Source: an uncultured Bacteroidales bacterium (GTDB taxonomy: Bacteria > Bacteroidota > Bacteroidia > Bacteroidales > UBA932). Taken from it: a stretch of 59,838 nt of DNA. The position numbers and the translations under genes are program-made. The notes below the pieces were generated by a model, which did no database searches, had not been told where the DNA came from, and worked only from the letters and a program-made list of their open reading frames with translations. The first letter of the stretch is position 1, and each line of letters opens with the position of its first letter. Of the stretch, positions 24,835 to 34,092 are shown piece by piece. The stretch is taken from contig CALVDL010000020.1 of NCBI GenBank assembly GCA_944326305.1, positions 1 to 59,838 on the forward strand, in the 5' to 3' direction.

Positions 24835-25476
24835 ATGAAGAAAAAATTATTGTTGCTCATTGCCATAGCCGGATTTTCGGCTGCCGTGTCGGCCCAGGAG
24901 AAAGGGGATATGTATGTTTCTGGCAATTTTACTCTTGAAGGAGGCAACTCCCGAAATACGGTAGGGAATGTCGTGACCAAGACACCTGCTACCTTGACTT
25001 TCGGAATTGCCCCGCAGTTCGGATATTTCGTCATGGACCGTCTGGAGGTAAGCATCTCATTGGGCTATACCCACAACAGATACAATAACGGGACTGACAA
25101 TGATGGGAATAACCTGTTCCGGAAAACAAACGTATTCGAAATCTCCCCTGGCGTGAAATACTATGTTCCTCTGGCAGAGAAGTTCTGGTATACTCCGGGC
25201 TTTGACTTTGGTGTCGGTTTCGGAGGGAACAGACGTGAGGTAGACCGTCAGACTACGGTCAAGGGCGGTATCACACAGTTCAGCCTTAACCTTTCGGCAG
25301 TAGCTTTCGAGTTCAGACCGTCGGAGCATTTCGGTGTCACTCTCCGTGCCGGAGGCCTGACCTATACTATGGACCGTACCTCCTCTAAAGGTTCGACCGG
25401 GACATCGGATGTGGACAATGAATTCAGTTTCAAGATCAATACGGGGGCATCTATAGGATTCAGGTATTATTTCTGA
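24835..25476 (+). CDS. Outer-membrane beta-barrel protein
   Basis: A 213-residue protein with a signal peptide ending near SAQEK (residue 22) and alternating hydrophobic and aromatic strands: MYVSGNFTLEGG, FGYFVMDRLEVSISLGYTHN, SPGVKYYVPLAEKFWYTPG, and a terminal FRYYF with C-terminal phenylalanine, the usual barrel-assembly signal. It resembles the OprB/OmpW-like small barrels of Bacteroidales (beta-barrel superfamily), with no specific function. ATG 24835 starts the signal peptide. It is the last gene of the locus and ends at a bidirectional terminator. Confidence 0.85.
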   Translation: MKKKLLLLIAIAGFSAAVSAQEKGDMYVSGNFTLEGGNSRNTVGNVVTKTPATLTFGIAPQFGYFVMDRLEVSISLGYTHNRYNNGTDNDGNNLFRKTNVFEISPGVKYYVPLAEKFWYTPGFDFGVGFGGNRREVDRQTTVKGGITQFSLNLSAVAFEFRPSEHFGVTLRAGGLTYTMDRTSSKGSTGTSDVDNEFSFKINTGASIGFRYYF

Positions 25477-25498
25477 TACGGGAAACTGTATTGCATAT

Positions 25499-25536
25499 AA
25501 CGGAAAAAGGAGCTTGAAAGAGCTCCTTTTTCCGTT
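25499..25536. terminator. Bidirectional terminator between the barrel gene and ilvE
   Basis: CGGAAAAAGGAGCT (25501-25514) and AGCTCCTTTTTCCG (25521-25534) form a perfect 14-bp stem, extended by A-T pairs. A runs and T runs on both sides let it serve both convergent genes. Confidence 0.9.
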
Positions 25537-26570
25537 TATTCAACAAACCTGCACCATCCGAACGGATCTTCTATCTCTCCGTACTGTATGCCGGTGATGA
25601 ACCTGTACAGTTTGAGGCTTTTTTCTCCGCATCTGTCGGAAGGTCCGTACTCGTAGGTGGTCACCTCGTCGGATTCAAGGTAAGGCTTGTCGTCTATCCT
25701 GTAGACAGGGGTTATTACTACGGCTGTACCGCATTCTCCGGTTTCTTCGAATGTCGGGAGCTCCTCGACAGGCACAGGCCTGCGCTCCACTTCCATGCCC
25801 AGGTATCTGGCTGCCTGTTCAAGGGATTTGTTGGTGATGGAAGGGAGGATGCTTTCGGATTTAGGGGTGATATATGTGTTCCCCTTGATTGCGAAGAAGT
25901 TGGATGAATTGAATTCATCTATATGCGTCTTTGTGGCAGGATTCAGGTAAAGGACTGCCTTGTAGCCCTGCCTTGTGGCAATGTTGAAAGAGCGGAGTGA
26001 TGCGGCATAATTCCCGCCGAGCTTGTAGCATCCGCAACCGTTAGGTGCAGCCCGGTCGTAGTTCCTGGCTATCACCACTTTTATCGGTTCGAGATTCCCG
26101 CCGGTATATGCACCTACAGGTGAGCACAGCATCATGAACAGGCAGTCTCTCGATGATCTTACGCCCAGTTGCGGGTTTGAGCCGATGAGTGTCGGCCTCA
26201 GGTAGAGTGAGGCTCCTGTCCCGTAAGGCGGCAGGAAGTCCACATTTTCCTTTACGACTCTTTCGCACATTTCAATGAAAAGCTCTGCAGGTGGAGGTGC
26301 TATTCCGAGGAATTCAGCCGAGCGCTGTAGCCTTGCTGCGTTTTCCTCAGGTCTGAATATCCTGATTCTCCCATCTTTGCCCCTGAATGCCTTCAGCCCC
26401 TCGAAACATTCTATGCTGTAGTGCAGCCCCCCTGCAAATGCGCTGAGGATGATGTTGTCGTCTGTGCGGCTTTCTATTTCGCCCCACTGCCCGTCTTTGA
26501 ACGGGCAGCACAGCATGGTGTTCGTTTTTGTATACGAGAATGTCAGTTTACTCCAGTCGATATTTGTCAT
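25536..26570 (-). CDS. ilvE: Branched-chain amino acid aminotransferase
   Basis: A 344-residue fold-type IV PLP enzyme that transfers the amino group between branched-chain amino acids and glutamate. The PLP lysine is in YKLGGNYAAS near residue 185; FEGLKAFRG near residue 56 and YLRPTLIGSN near residue 122 are typical of the larger (group II) IlvE enzymes. It ends within the terminator at 25499-25536. It follows ilvA by 12 nt in the same direction, so the pair forms an isoleucine-related operon. Confidence 0.96.
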   Translation of the reverse strand: MTNIDWSKLTFSYTKTNTMLCCPFKDGQWGEIESRTDDNIILSAFAGGLHYSIECFEGLKAFRGKDGRIRIFRPEENAARLQRSAEFLGIAPPPAELFIEMCERVVKENVDFLPPYGTGASLYLRPTLIGSNPQLGVRSSRDCLFMMLCSPVGAYTGGNLEPIKVVIARNYDRAAPNGCGCYKLGGNYAASLRSFNIATRQGYKAVLYLNPATKTHIDEFNSSNFFAIKGNTYITPKSESILPSITNKSLEQAARYLGMEVERRPVPVEELPTFEETGECGTAVVITPVYRIDDKPYLESDEVTTYEYGPSDRCGEKSLKLYRFITGIQYGEIEDPFGWCRFVE

Positions 26571-26582
26571 GATACTTTATTT

Positions 26583-27842
26583 TTATATGAGAGTTTCGAG
26601 CAGTTTGTTGTTTTCGTTAATGTATTCGTAATTTATGTTGTTTGCCTTCATCCTGTTGATCAGGGCCTGATAGTCTTCTTTGCTTGCAACTTCTATCCCA
26701 ATCAGGGCAGGGCCTTCTTCCTTATTCGTCTTTTTGATGTACTGGATATGAACCAGGTCGTCAGTAGGGCCGATCACATCGCGGATAAAAGAGAGTATTG
26801 CTCCGGAGCGTTGCGGGAAAGTCACGATGAAATAGTGTTTCAGCCCCTCGTAAATCATTGATTTCTCCCGTATTTCCTCTGTCCTTGTAATGTCGTTGTT
26901 GCTGCCGCTTATGATGCATCCTACCCTCTTGCCTTTAATCTTGTCGGCATAGAAGCGCAGCGCGGCTACGGAAAGTGCCCCTGCTGGCTCTACAACAATG
27001 GCGCTTTTGTTGTACATGTCGATGATGCTTGTACATACCGCCCCTTCCGGAACAGGTATGATGTCATCAAGTATTTCCCTGCATATCTTGAAGGTATATT
27101 CCCCTGGCTTTTTGACGGCGGCACCGTCCACGAACTTGTCTATTGTAGGAAGGTCCACTATTTCGCCCTTGTCTATGGACGCTTTCATGGATGCTGCTCC
27201 TGCCGGCTCAACGCCTATGATTTTGGTCTGCGGCCATACCTGGCGGATGAACGCCCCGACCCCGGAGGCGAGCCCTCCACCTCCTATAGGGATGAATATA
27301 TAGTCGAGCGGTGACTTGAGCTGCCTGGTAATCTCATAGCCTATGGTACCCTGCCCCTCGATAATCTTCTTGTGGTCGAACGGCGGGATGAATGTCTTTC
27401 CGCTTTTTTTTGCATATTCTATGGCGGCTGCATTCGCCGCATCGAAGGTGTCCCCGGTAAGTACGATGTCGATATTGCCTTTCCCGAACATCTTCACCTG
27501 CTCGATTTTCTGTTTCGGTGTAGTTGTCGGCATATAGATGGAGCCCATGATGTTCAGCTTCTGGCAAGAGAATGCAACGCCCTGCGCATGGTTACCTGCA
27601 CTGGCGCAGACCACCCCGTATTTCAGCAATTCCGGGGAAAGGGTCTTTATCATATTGTATGCACCGCGGATTTTGTATGAACGTACCATCTGGAGGTCTT
27701 CCCTTTTGAGGAATACGTCTGCCCCGTATTTTTCAGACAGGCTGGGGTTCTTCATGAGGGGAGTGGGCTCCAGTATCTCACTCAACGTCTTTTCTGCTGA
27801 TTCTATGTCAGTGACGGACGGGAAATATTCTTCGGTTTTCAT
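26583..27842 (-). CDS. ilvA: Threonine ammonia-lyase with ACT domain
   Basis: A 419-residue PLP enzyme that deaminates threonine to 2-oxobutyrate, the first step of isoleucine synthesis. The PLP lysine is in SYKIRGAYN near residue 54; GGGGLASGVG near residue 190 is the phosphate-binding loop, and the region after residue 330 (HYFIVTFPQRSGAI) is one ACT regulatory domain, the short single-ACT form usual here. ATG 27842 is preferred to a TTG five codons upstream. It is upstream of ilvE in one operon. Confidence 0.96.
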   Translation of the reverse strand: MKTEEYFPSVTDIESAEKTLSEILEPTPLMKNPSLSEKYGADVFLKREDLQMVRSYKIRGAYNMIKTLSPELLKYGVVCASAGNHAQGVAFSCQKLNIMGSIYMPTTTPKQKIEQVKMFGKGNIDIVLTGDTFDAANAAAIEYAKKSGKTFIPPFDHKKIIEGQGTIGYEITRQLKSPLDYIFIPIGGGGLASGVGAFIRQVWPQTKIIGVEPAGAASMKASIDKGEIVDLPTIDKFVDGAAVKKPGEYTFKICREILDDIIPVPEGAVCTSIIDMYNKSAIVVEPAGALSVAALRFYADKIKGKRVGCIISGSNNDITRTEEIREKSMIYEGLKHYFIVTFPQRSGAILSFIRDVIGPTDDLVHIQYIKKTNKEEGPALIGIEVASKEDYQALINRMKANNINYEYINENNKLLETLI

Positions 27843-27879
27843 TTTATTACAATTCAAATGTTGGTAATCAAATCCACTC

Positions 27880-27887
27880 CAAAATTA
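27880..27887 (-). promoter_or_regulatory. Putative -7 box (TAATTTTG) for ilvA-ilvE
   Basis: TAATTTTG on the minus strand, 38 nt before the ilvA start, fits TAnnTTTG. No leader peptide or attenuator is obvious. Confidence 0.55.
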
Positions 27888-28011
27888 TAACTAAAATAGG
27901 GAAAATCCCAAGAAGCTGTTTTAAATCTTCAAAAATTCAGAAAATCTTCTCGGAAATCTCTCAAAAAACTGTATGGCTTCTCTGTCCTGCAGCGGTAAGG
28001 CTTGACCGGTG

Positions 28012-28674
28012 TCAGTCCAACAGTATCAGGGCTATCGACTTATGGCTGAACTCCAGCTTGACCGTGTCTTCGGAGGACCTGTTGAGTGTGGCTTTCCATA
28101 GATTGTCGAATATGACGTTGTCCGTCGGCCATACGAGGCCGGATGATTTGATGACGAGGGTACTGTCCGGGGATATTATGGATACGCTCCTGTCTTTACC
28201 GCAGTACAGCTCCGACGTATCCGTTATCGCGAAAGCTGTTCCGTAGTCGTAGACGGAGTCCACCTTTATCCCCATTGCATTCAGGTCATATTCCTTTGCA
28301 TATTCCATTAGGAGGGAGAGGTTCCCGATAGTGTGTTCGGCCCTTTTCCCTGTGGCCCCTATGATGTGAATTTCAGATATGTCCTTGTATCTTGACAGAA
28401 CGAATCTGAAAGCTTTGGTCTGGTCGTTTGTTTCCTGGTCCGGGTCGTGGATGGTTATGTCGTTGTATTTTCTGCGCAGTGCCGTCCCGAGCGAGTCCAT
28501 GTCCCCGATTACCGCGTCAGGCCTGCGGTCCTTGCCGAAGATTTTACGGCAGTGCCTCAGGTAGGTATGCAGAGCCCCGTCGCAGCAGATGATGATGTCT
28601 GCTTTCCCTATAAGATAACGGGGATATTCTTTCTTTGGAAAATCCCCGTTGCAGATGATTACAGCGCTTTTCAT
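28012..28674 (-). CDS. thiN: Thiamine pyrophosphokinase
   Basis: A 220-residue enzyme that makes thiamine diphosphate from thiamine and ATP. Motifs are CCDGALHTYL near residue 30, PDAVIGDMDSLG near residue 52, and DQETNDQTKAFRF near residue 79, all typical of TPK catalytic domains; the C-terminal beta domain (SIISPDSTLVIKSSGLVWPT) follows. Its ATG overlaps the stop of the LptF-Fmt gene (ATGA), implying translational coupling. Confidence 0.94.
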   Translation of the reverse strand: MKSAVIICNGDFPKKEYPRYLIGKADIIICCDGALHTYLRHCRKIFGKDRRPDAVIGDMDSLGTALRRKYNDITIHDPDQETNDQTKAFRFVLSRYKDISEIHIIGATGKRAEHTIGNLSLLMEYAKEYDLNAMGIKVDSVYDYGTAFAITDTSELYCGKDRSVSIISPDSTLVIKSSGLVWPTDNVIFDNLWKATLNRSSEDTVKLEFSHKSIALILLD

Positions 28675-31145
28675 GCCTGGAGCCTTTTCTTTACATCGGC
28701 AGAAGTGCCTGTGCTCGTGGTATACTGTCCGGCATTCCTGAATCCGAGCAGGAACTCTTTGACTTCCATGCGTTTCTTGCCTGCGAGCTGGAGATCTTCT
28801 ATGAGAACGGCACCGTCTGATGCCGTTACGGCAAGGTATGTCCTGTCGTCAGATACTATTGTGCCTGCAGGTATATTTCCGTCAGGGAATCTGCCGGATG
28901 CCTTCGCCCTGATTGCTGTGAGCATGTCCGCATCCGCAACCGACACCCTGAAGATTTTCATCTGCTGCTCTGCCCCGTCCTTTATAATGGTAGTGAATGC
29001 TCCTGGGTACGGGCTGAGACCGCGAACCAGGTTGTAGATATTCTTGCAGGTGTCGTTCCAGTCTATGTGGCACAGCTCCCTGGTGAGCTTCGGCGCAGGC
29101 ATGAGCTTTTCGTCACCCTGGATGAAGCTTTTCTGCAGCTGTAGTTCCACATGCTTTTCCAGAATCGCCTCTATGGTCTGTACTACGAGATTCGCCCCGA
29201 GTGTCATCAGCTTGTCATGCACGTCCCCGGCCGTATCGGTGTTTTCTATCTTGCTCTGTTCCCTGAATATTATGTGCCCCGTGTCCATGCCGTCATCGAT
29301 CATGAATGTGGTGACGCCGGTAAAATGCTCCCCGTTTATGACAGCCCAATTTATAGGGGCGGCCCCGCGGTACTGCGGCAGCAGGGCGGCATGCAGGTTA
29401 AATGTCCCCAGCTTAGGGATTTCCCAGATGGCTTTAGGCAGGAGCCTGAATGCCACAACCACGGCCAGGTCAGGTTTCCATGCCTTGAACGCCTCTATGA
29501 ATTCCGGGTCTTTGAGCGATACCGGCTGGAGTACTGGTATCCCGTGTTCTACGGCGTATTTCTTTACTGCACTTTCGTTCACCTTAAGACCCCTTCCGCT
29601 GGCCTTGTCAGCTACGGTGACGACTCCCACGACATTGTAGCCGTTCTTTATGAGGGTGTCCAGAGGGGCTACGGCAAACTCAGGCGTACCCATATAGACT
29701 ATCCTTGTCCTGCGTATATGTCCCATTATCTTGATTTTAATCTTGTTGAACAGTGTCTTCATGCTGTCCGTGCTGAAAATGGCAGAGTCGTTGATTGCCT
29801 TCCAGGTCAGGAATATTCCTGTCGGCAGCAGGACTATCGTAGATATGAATACACCGAATGCCGGGCTTACGGCCCCGTCTTTTGCGAGCTTTTCCCCGGA
29901 TATGTCGATGACCCAGTAGGCAACGAAGAACAGTACGGAAATGATTGCCGGGGTACCGAGTCCTCCTTTTCTTATCAGCGCTCCCAGAGGTGCACCTATC
30001 AGGAAGAATATGAAGCATGCGAATGCCTGTGCGAACTTTTTCAGTATCGCGATGTCGATTCTCCTGATATTGAAAGTATACTGGTAGGTGTCCCTGTTGA
30101 ATGCGGTGAGGGTGGAGATGTATTCATTGGCGCTGGCGAGCGCCTGGTCGTATGCCCGGATTTCCCGGTCCAGACTGCTGGATTCTTCTACCTCGTTCCG
30201 GTCGAGGACCCCTTTAGCCACGAATCTGCCTGCAGTGTCGAGCTGCATGTTGTATTTCAGTATCCTGCTTTCGGTAAGGGTCTTTATGTTGTTCGCCTGG
30301 GCTTCCGTATTCAACCGTCCTATCGAATCCTGGTCATGGAACAGCTGCTTGAGCTCCATTGTCCTGGCATCGTTCCAGTCCTTTTCCTCCGACTTCTGGA
30401 AGGCATAGTTCTCGAGAGGTATCACCAGTTCCTGACGGGAAAACTCTATCTTCTGAAGCTGGAGAGTGGTGTCCCGGTATTTCCTGGTGTTCGTCTCCTC
30501 GTAGTTGACCCCGTCATACATTATGAATGTGAGGGATGTCTTGCTTTTCGACATCTGCATCAGGGCCGAGTCTGCAAGAGTAAGGCTGGTGTTACCTTTG
30601 TTGCCCGTATGGTTGTATACCATGACGTCATACATCATCTGGGTCTCGTCGTTCCTGCTTTCTACCCTCAATATATAACCTTCGATTCCGTCATAGAATG
30701 TCCCTGTCGGTATCTTTATCTCTTCCTTTGTCCTCTTTATGTCGCTGCGCAGGGAGAATATCTTGTTGTATGCCACAGGAACAAGGTTGTTGGCTGCGAA
30801 GAAAGCGGCTACGCTTATAAGTACGGCCACTATCATCAGGGGGGCGAGGACTCTCTTCAGGGATATGCCGGCTGCTTTTATGGCAAGCAGCTCATTGTTC
30901 TCACCGAATGTTCCCAATGTCATCATCGACGAGAGCAATGTGGCCAGCGGTATGGACAGCGGCAGCAGTGTGGCGCACCCCCATCCCAGGAATTCGAATA
31001 CTATTTTAAGACTCAGTCCTTTACCTACGAGTTCATCAATATATAGCCACAGGAACTGCATCATGAGGATGAAGACGACGACGAGGAGGATCGCGATGAA
31101 CGGTCCTATGAATGATTTTAATATGAATCGATCAAGTATCTTCAT
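28671..31145 (-). CDS. LptF permease fused in frame to methionyl-tRNA formyltransferase
   Basis: An 824-residue open frame. Residues 1 to about 473 are an LptF/LptG permease (membrane segments, periplasmic region, C-terminal segments ending FLTWKAIND). Residues about 474 to 824 start MGHIRRTRIVYMGTPEF and are a full methionyl-tRNA formyltransferase, with FNLHAALLPQYRGAAPINW (HxLLPxYRG catalytic motif) and a C-terminal OB-type domain. There is no linker and no stop between them. The junction reads ATAATG; in the +1 frame TAA overlaps the ATG as TAATG, so the ancestral genes probably overlapped and a frame change joined them. A separate Fmt could still be made from ATG 29726. Start 31145 is preferred over ATG 31169, which lies in the palindrome. 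Confidence 0.88.
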   Translation of the reverse strand: MKILDRFILKSFIGPFIAILLVVVFILMMQFLWLYIDELVGKGLSLKIVFEFLGWGCATLLPLSIPLATLLSSMMTLGTFGENNELLAIKAAGISLKRVLAPLMIVAVLISVAAFFAANNLVPVAYNKIFSLRSDIKRTKEEIKIPTGTFYDGIEGYILRVESRNDETQMMYDVMVYNHTGNKGNTSLTLADSALMQMSKSKTSLTFIMYDGVNYEETNTRKYRDTTLQLQKIEFSRQELVIPLENYAFQKSEEKDWNDARTMELKQLFHDQDSIGRLNTEAQANNIKTLTESRILKYNMQLDTAGRFVAKGVLDRNEVEESSSLDREIRAYDQALASANEYISTLTAFNRDTYQYTFNIRRIDIAILKKFAQAFACFIFFLIGAPLGALIRKGGLGTPAIISVLFFVAYWVIDISGEKLAKDGAVSPAFGVFISTIVLLPTGIFLTWKAINDSAIFSTDSMKTLFNKIKIKIMGHIRRTRIVYMGTPEFAVAPLDTLIKNGYNVVGVVTVADKASGRGLKVNESAVKKYAVEHGIPVLQPVSLKDPEFIEAFKAWKPDLAVVVAFRLLPKAIWEIPKLGTFNLHAALLPQYRGAAPINWAVINGEHFTGVTTFMIDDGMDTGHIIFREQSKIENTDTAGDVHDKLMTLGANLVVQTIEAILEKHVELQLQKSFIQGDEKLMPAPKLTRELCHIDWNDTCKNIYNLVRGLSPYPGAFTTIIKDGAEQQMKIFRVSVADADMLTAIRAKASGRFPDGNIPAGTIVSDDRTYLAVTASDGAVLIEDLQLAGKKRMEVKEFLLGFRNAGQYTTSTGTSADVKKRLQA

Positions 31146-31148
31146 ACT

Positions 31149-31368
31149 CTGGTGCCGTAATGACGGCATTTATATCGTTATCTTCGTCGTCCGGTCCTCA
31201 TTACCGGGAGGTAACTGCGTCCCTTACTCCTTGATGGCCTCATAACTGCCGCCATTACGGCACCAGCCGAGGCAGCGAATTCGGTATTTATATCGCCATC
31301 ATCGATGTCCGGTCCTCATTACCTGGAGGTAACTGCGTCCCCTACTCCTTGATGGCATTATGACTTGC
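31149..31368. repeat. Two tandem copies of an intergenic repeat with a flanking palindrome
   Basis: Between alaS and lptF-fmt two copies (31169-31249 and 31287-31368, 118-bp period) share a core of 48 identical bases out of 50 (31189-31238 and 31307-31356). Each core contains a hairpin TTACC-NGGA-GGTAA, the loop base varying (G or T). A 20-bp inverted repeat (CTGGTGCCGTAATGACGGCA at 31149-31168, one mismatch at 31247-31266) flanks the first copy. On the minus strand the cores also share a short in-frame peptide (GTQLPPGNEDRT) bounded by stops, too short to call a gene. It looks like a dispersed, REP- or MITE-like element. Confidence 0.75.
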
Positions 31369-31372
31369 GGGG

Positions 31373-33994
31373 TCAGTTGCCTTTGGTGGCGAGGGTGACC
31401 AGAGTTTCGAGTGCGGCGGCAAGGCCAGATGAGTCCTTCCCGCCGGCAGTTGCCAGTCCTGGCTGGCCGCCGCCTCCGCCGAGGATTGACCTGGCGGCTT
31501 CCTTGATGTCCTTTGCCGCATTGTAGCCCTCCTCTACGAGGTCCTGCGAATACATCAGCAGAAGCTGCGGCTTGCCCTCATATTCGAACGCACCTATCGC
31601 GGCAAACCTTTCTGTCTCCTTTTGGAGCATGAAGGCTGCATTCTTCATCATTGACGGATCCATAGGGGTAGTTACCGTGATGACGCTGATCCCGTTTATC
31701 TCCTTCCCGTTCTCTTTCAGGAACTTCTTGAATTCCAGGGTCTTTTCCTTTATGATTTCGTCTATCTTCTTCTTGAACTCCGCATTTTCGTTTATCATCT
31801 TTACGATGGCCCCTGCAAGATCCGGTACATTGTTGAACAGCGCCCTGGCGGTCCGGAGGGCATTCTCCATGTGGTCAACCACGAGCTCGGCCTGCTCGCC
31901 GGTCGTCGCCTCGATCCTGCGCACTCCTGCCGCTATAGCCGATTCCGAGATTATCTTGAAGAATCCTATCTGGCCGGTCGCCCTGGCATGAGTCCCTCCG
32001 CACAGTTCAACAGAATCCCCGAATTTCACTATCCTTACACGGTCTCCGTATTTCTCCCCGAACAGGGCCATCGCGCCCATCTCCTGGGCCTGCTCCATTG
32101 TGGCGGAACGGTTCTCCTCGAGAGGCGAGTTGGCGCGGATAAGGGCATTCACGCGGTTTTCCACCTTGTCGATCTGCTCGTCCGTCATCTTTTCGAAGTG
32201 GGAGAAGTCGAAACGGAAGTAGTCTTCCGCCACAAAAGACCCCTTCTGCTCGACATGCGTCCCGAGGATTTCACGCAGGGCCTTGTGCAGGAGGTGTGTG
32301 GCGGTATGGTTGTTGGTGATTTTTAGCCTCCTGTCCGCATCTACATGCAGGGAGAAGCTTTCGCTGCAGTCGGAAGGTATCCTTTCTGCGATGTGGATGG
32401 TGAGGTTGTTTTCCTTTATTGTGTTGATTATCTTTATGGTCTCTCCGCTTTCTGATACGATGTAGCCTGTGTCACCGACCTGTCCGCCCATTTCTGCGTA
32501 GAACGGTGTCCTGTCGAACACGAGCTGGTACATCACCTTGTTCTTTGCCTTCACGGTGCGGTGTCTTGTGAGGCTTGCCCCGTCTATGTCTGTGAAATCG
32601 TATCCTACAAATTCCACGCTGTCGCAGTGGTGGAACTCTATCCAGTCCCCGGATTCGATGGCTGTGGCATTGCGGGCCCTTTCCTTCTGCTTCTGGAGCT
32701 CTGTCTCAAAACCTTTTAGATCTATGGTGTAGCCGTTCTCCGACGCAATGAGCTCGCTCAGGTCAATCGGGAAACCGAATGTGTCGTAAAGGACGAAGGC
32801 GTCCTCCCCGGTGATTACCCTGGTGTCTTTGGATTTTTCCATCAGGTTCTCTATCAGCTTGATGCCCCTGTCCAGAGTACGGAGAAAGGCCATCTCCTCC
32901 TCGCGGATAACCTTTTCAATCAGCTCCTGCTGCTTTACGATTTCAGGATAGAATTCCCCCATGTCAGCCACGAGCTGGCCCACCAGCCTGCACAGGAACG
33001 GCTCGTTGAACCCGAGGAATGTGTATCCGTAGCGTACCGCCCTGCGGAGGATGCGGCGGATGACATATCCAGCCTTGACATTCGACGGGAGCTGTCCGTC
33101 TGCGATGGAGAAGCTGATGGCCCTGATATGGTCTGCTATAACCCTCATGGCCACTTCTGTCTTTTCAGATTCATGGTACCTGTGTCCGGAAAGCTCCTCT
33201 ACCTTGGCTATCATGCCTGTGAACACGTCCGTGTCGTAGTTGCTTGTCTTTCCCTGGAGGGTCATGCAGAGCCTTTCGAAGCCCATGCCAGTGTCGACGT
33301 TCTTGTGCGGAAGAGGCTCAAGCTCCCCGCTTGCTTTCCTGTTGAACTGCATGAACACGAGATTCCAAATCTCTATCACGAGATGGTGCCCCTTGTTTAC
33401 CAGTTCCCTGCCAGGGACAGCCGCCCTTTCTTCGTCGCTGCGCAGGTCCACATGTATTTCGCTGCACGGGCCGCACGGGCCGGTGTCACCCATCTCCCAG
33501 AAGTTGTCATGCTTGTTCCCGAACAGGATGCGGTCTGCGGGAAGGTATTTCTTCCACTCCTCGAGCGCCTCGGTATCCTTTTCCGTGCCGTCTGCCCCGT
33601 CTCCTTCGAATACGGTGGCGTAGAGTCGGTCCTTGTCTATCCTGTACACTTCAGTGAGCAGTTCCCATGCCCAGCTGATGGCCTCCTTCTTGAAATAGTC
33701 ACCGAAGCTCCAGTTCCCGAGCATCTCGAACATGGTATGGTGGTAGGAGTCATGCCCTACTTCTTCAAGGTCATTATGCTTCCCGCTGACCCTCAGGCAT
33801 TTCTGGCTGTCAGTCACCCGCTTGTACTGCGGTGCGCTGTTCCCGAGAAACCAGTCTTTGAACTGGTTCATGCCTGCGTTGGTGAACATCAGGGTAGGGT
33901 CGTTTTTCACAACCATTGGTGCTGACGGTACTATAGTATGGCCCTTAGAGGCGAAAAAGTCGAGGAATGCTTTCCTTATTTCTTTGGATGTCAT
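31373..33994 (-). CDS. alaS: Alanyl-tRNA synthetase
   Basis: An 873-residue class II synthetase that charges tRNA-Ala. The N-terminal motifs ([35 protein letters not shown] [14 protein letters not shown]), the editing domain zinc ligands ([12 protein letters not shown] near residue 560 and [11 protein letters not shown] near residue 663) and the C-terminal glycine-rich [14 protein letters not shown] near residue 848 are all present, so it is complete. ATG 33994 is the usual MTSKEI start; three codons upstream there are other ATGs. It is first in the operon with lptF-fmt and thiN. Confidence 0.97.
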   Translation of the reverse strand: MTSKEIRKAFLDFFASKGHTIVPSAPMVVKNDPTLMFTNAGMNQFKDWFLGNSAPQYKRVTDSQKCLRVSGKHNDLEEVGHDSYHHTMFEMLGNWSFGDYFKKEAISWAWELLTEVYRIDKDRLYATVFEGDGADGTEKDTEALEEWKKYLPADRILFGNKHDNFWEMGDTGPCGPCSEIHVDLRSDEERAAVPGRELVNKGHHLVIEIWNLVFMQFNRKASGELEPLPHKNVDTGMGFERLCMTLQGKTSNYDTDVFTGMIAKVEELSGHRYHESEKTEVAMRVIADHIRAISFSIADGQLPSNVKAGYVIRRILRRAVRYGYTFLGFNEPFLCRLVGQLVADMGEFYPEIVKQQELIEKVIREEEMAFLRTLDRGIKLIENLMEKSKDTRVITGEDAFVLYDTFGFPIDLSELIASENGYTIDLKGFETELQKQKERARNATAIESGDWIEFHHCDSVEFVGYDFTDIDGASLTRHRTVKAKNKVMYQLVFDRTPFYAEMGGQVGDTGYIVSESGETIKIINTIKENNLTIHIAERIPSDCSESFSLHVDADRRLKITNNHTATHLLHKALREILGTHVEQKGSFVAEDYFRFDFSHFEKMTDEQIDKVENRVNALIRANSPLEENRSATMEQAQEMGAMALFGEKYGDRVRIVKFGDSVELCGGTHARATGQIGFFKIISESAIAAGVRRIEATTGEQAELVVDHMENALRTARALFNNVPDLAGAIVKMINENAEFKKKIDEIIKEKTLEFKKFLKENGKEINGISVITVTTPMDPSMMKNAAFMLQKETERFAAIGAFEYEGKPQLLLMYSQDLVEEGYNAAKDIKEAARSILGGGGGQPGLATAGGKDSSGLAAALETLVTLATKGN

Positions 33995-34049
33995 CATAAT
34001 AAACACTGTTTCGGATGTCCGGAAAAAATCCGGTATTCATTTTGACATG

Positions 34050-34057
34050 CAAAAGTA
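34050..34057 (-). promoter_or_regulatory. Putative -7 box (TACTTTTG) for alaS
   Basis: TACTTTTG on the minus strand fits TAnnTTTG and lies 56 nt before the alaS start. It is 23 nt from the divergent box for the M23 peptidase. Confidence 0.5.
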
Positions 34058-34080
34058 ATAACATTTTTCCGAAAAGTTTC

Positions 34081-34088
34081 TATATTTG
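34081..34088 (+). promoter_or_regulatory. Putative -7 box (TATATTTG) immediately before the M23 peptidase
   Basis: TATATTTG ends 1 nt before ATG 34090 and 4 nt before ATG 34093. If it is the true box, the transcript would start at or within the start codon, giving a leaderless mRNA. Confidence 0.45.
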
Positions 34089-34092
34089 CATG

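Noticed and set aside
29151..31046. A 631-residue open frame on the plus strand, opposite lptF-fmt
   Set aside because: It mirrors the real gene codon by codon, has no family motif, and is rich in residues typical of antisense frames. The minus strand has clear LptF and Fmt motifs.
31145..31169. ATG 31169 as start of lptF-fmt
   Set aside because: It lies in the 20-bp palindrome of the intergenic repeat; ATG 31145 starts the usual MKILDRF of LptF.
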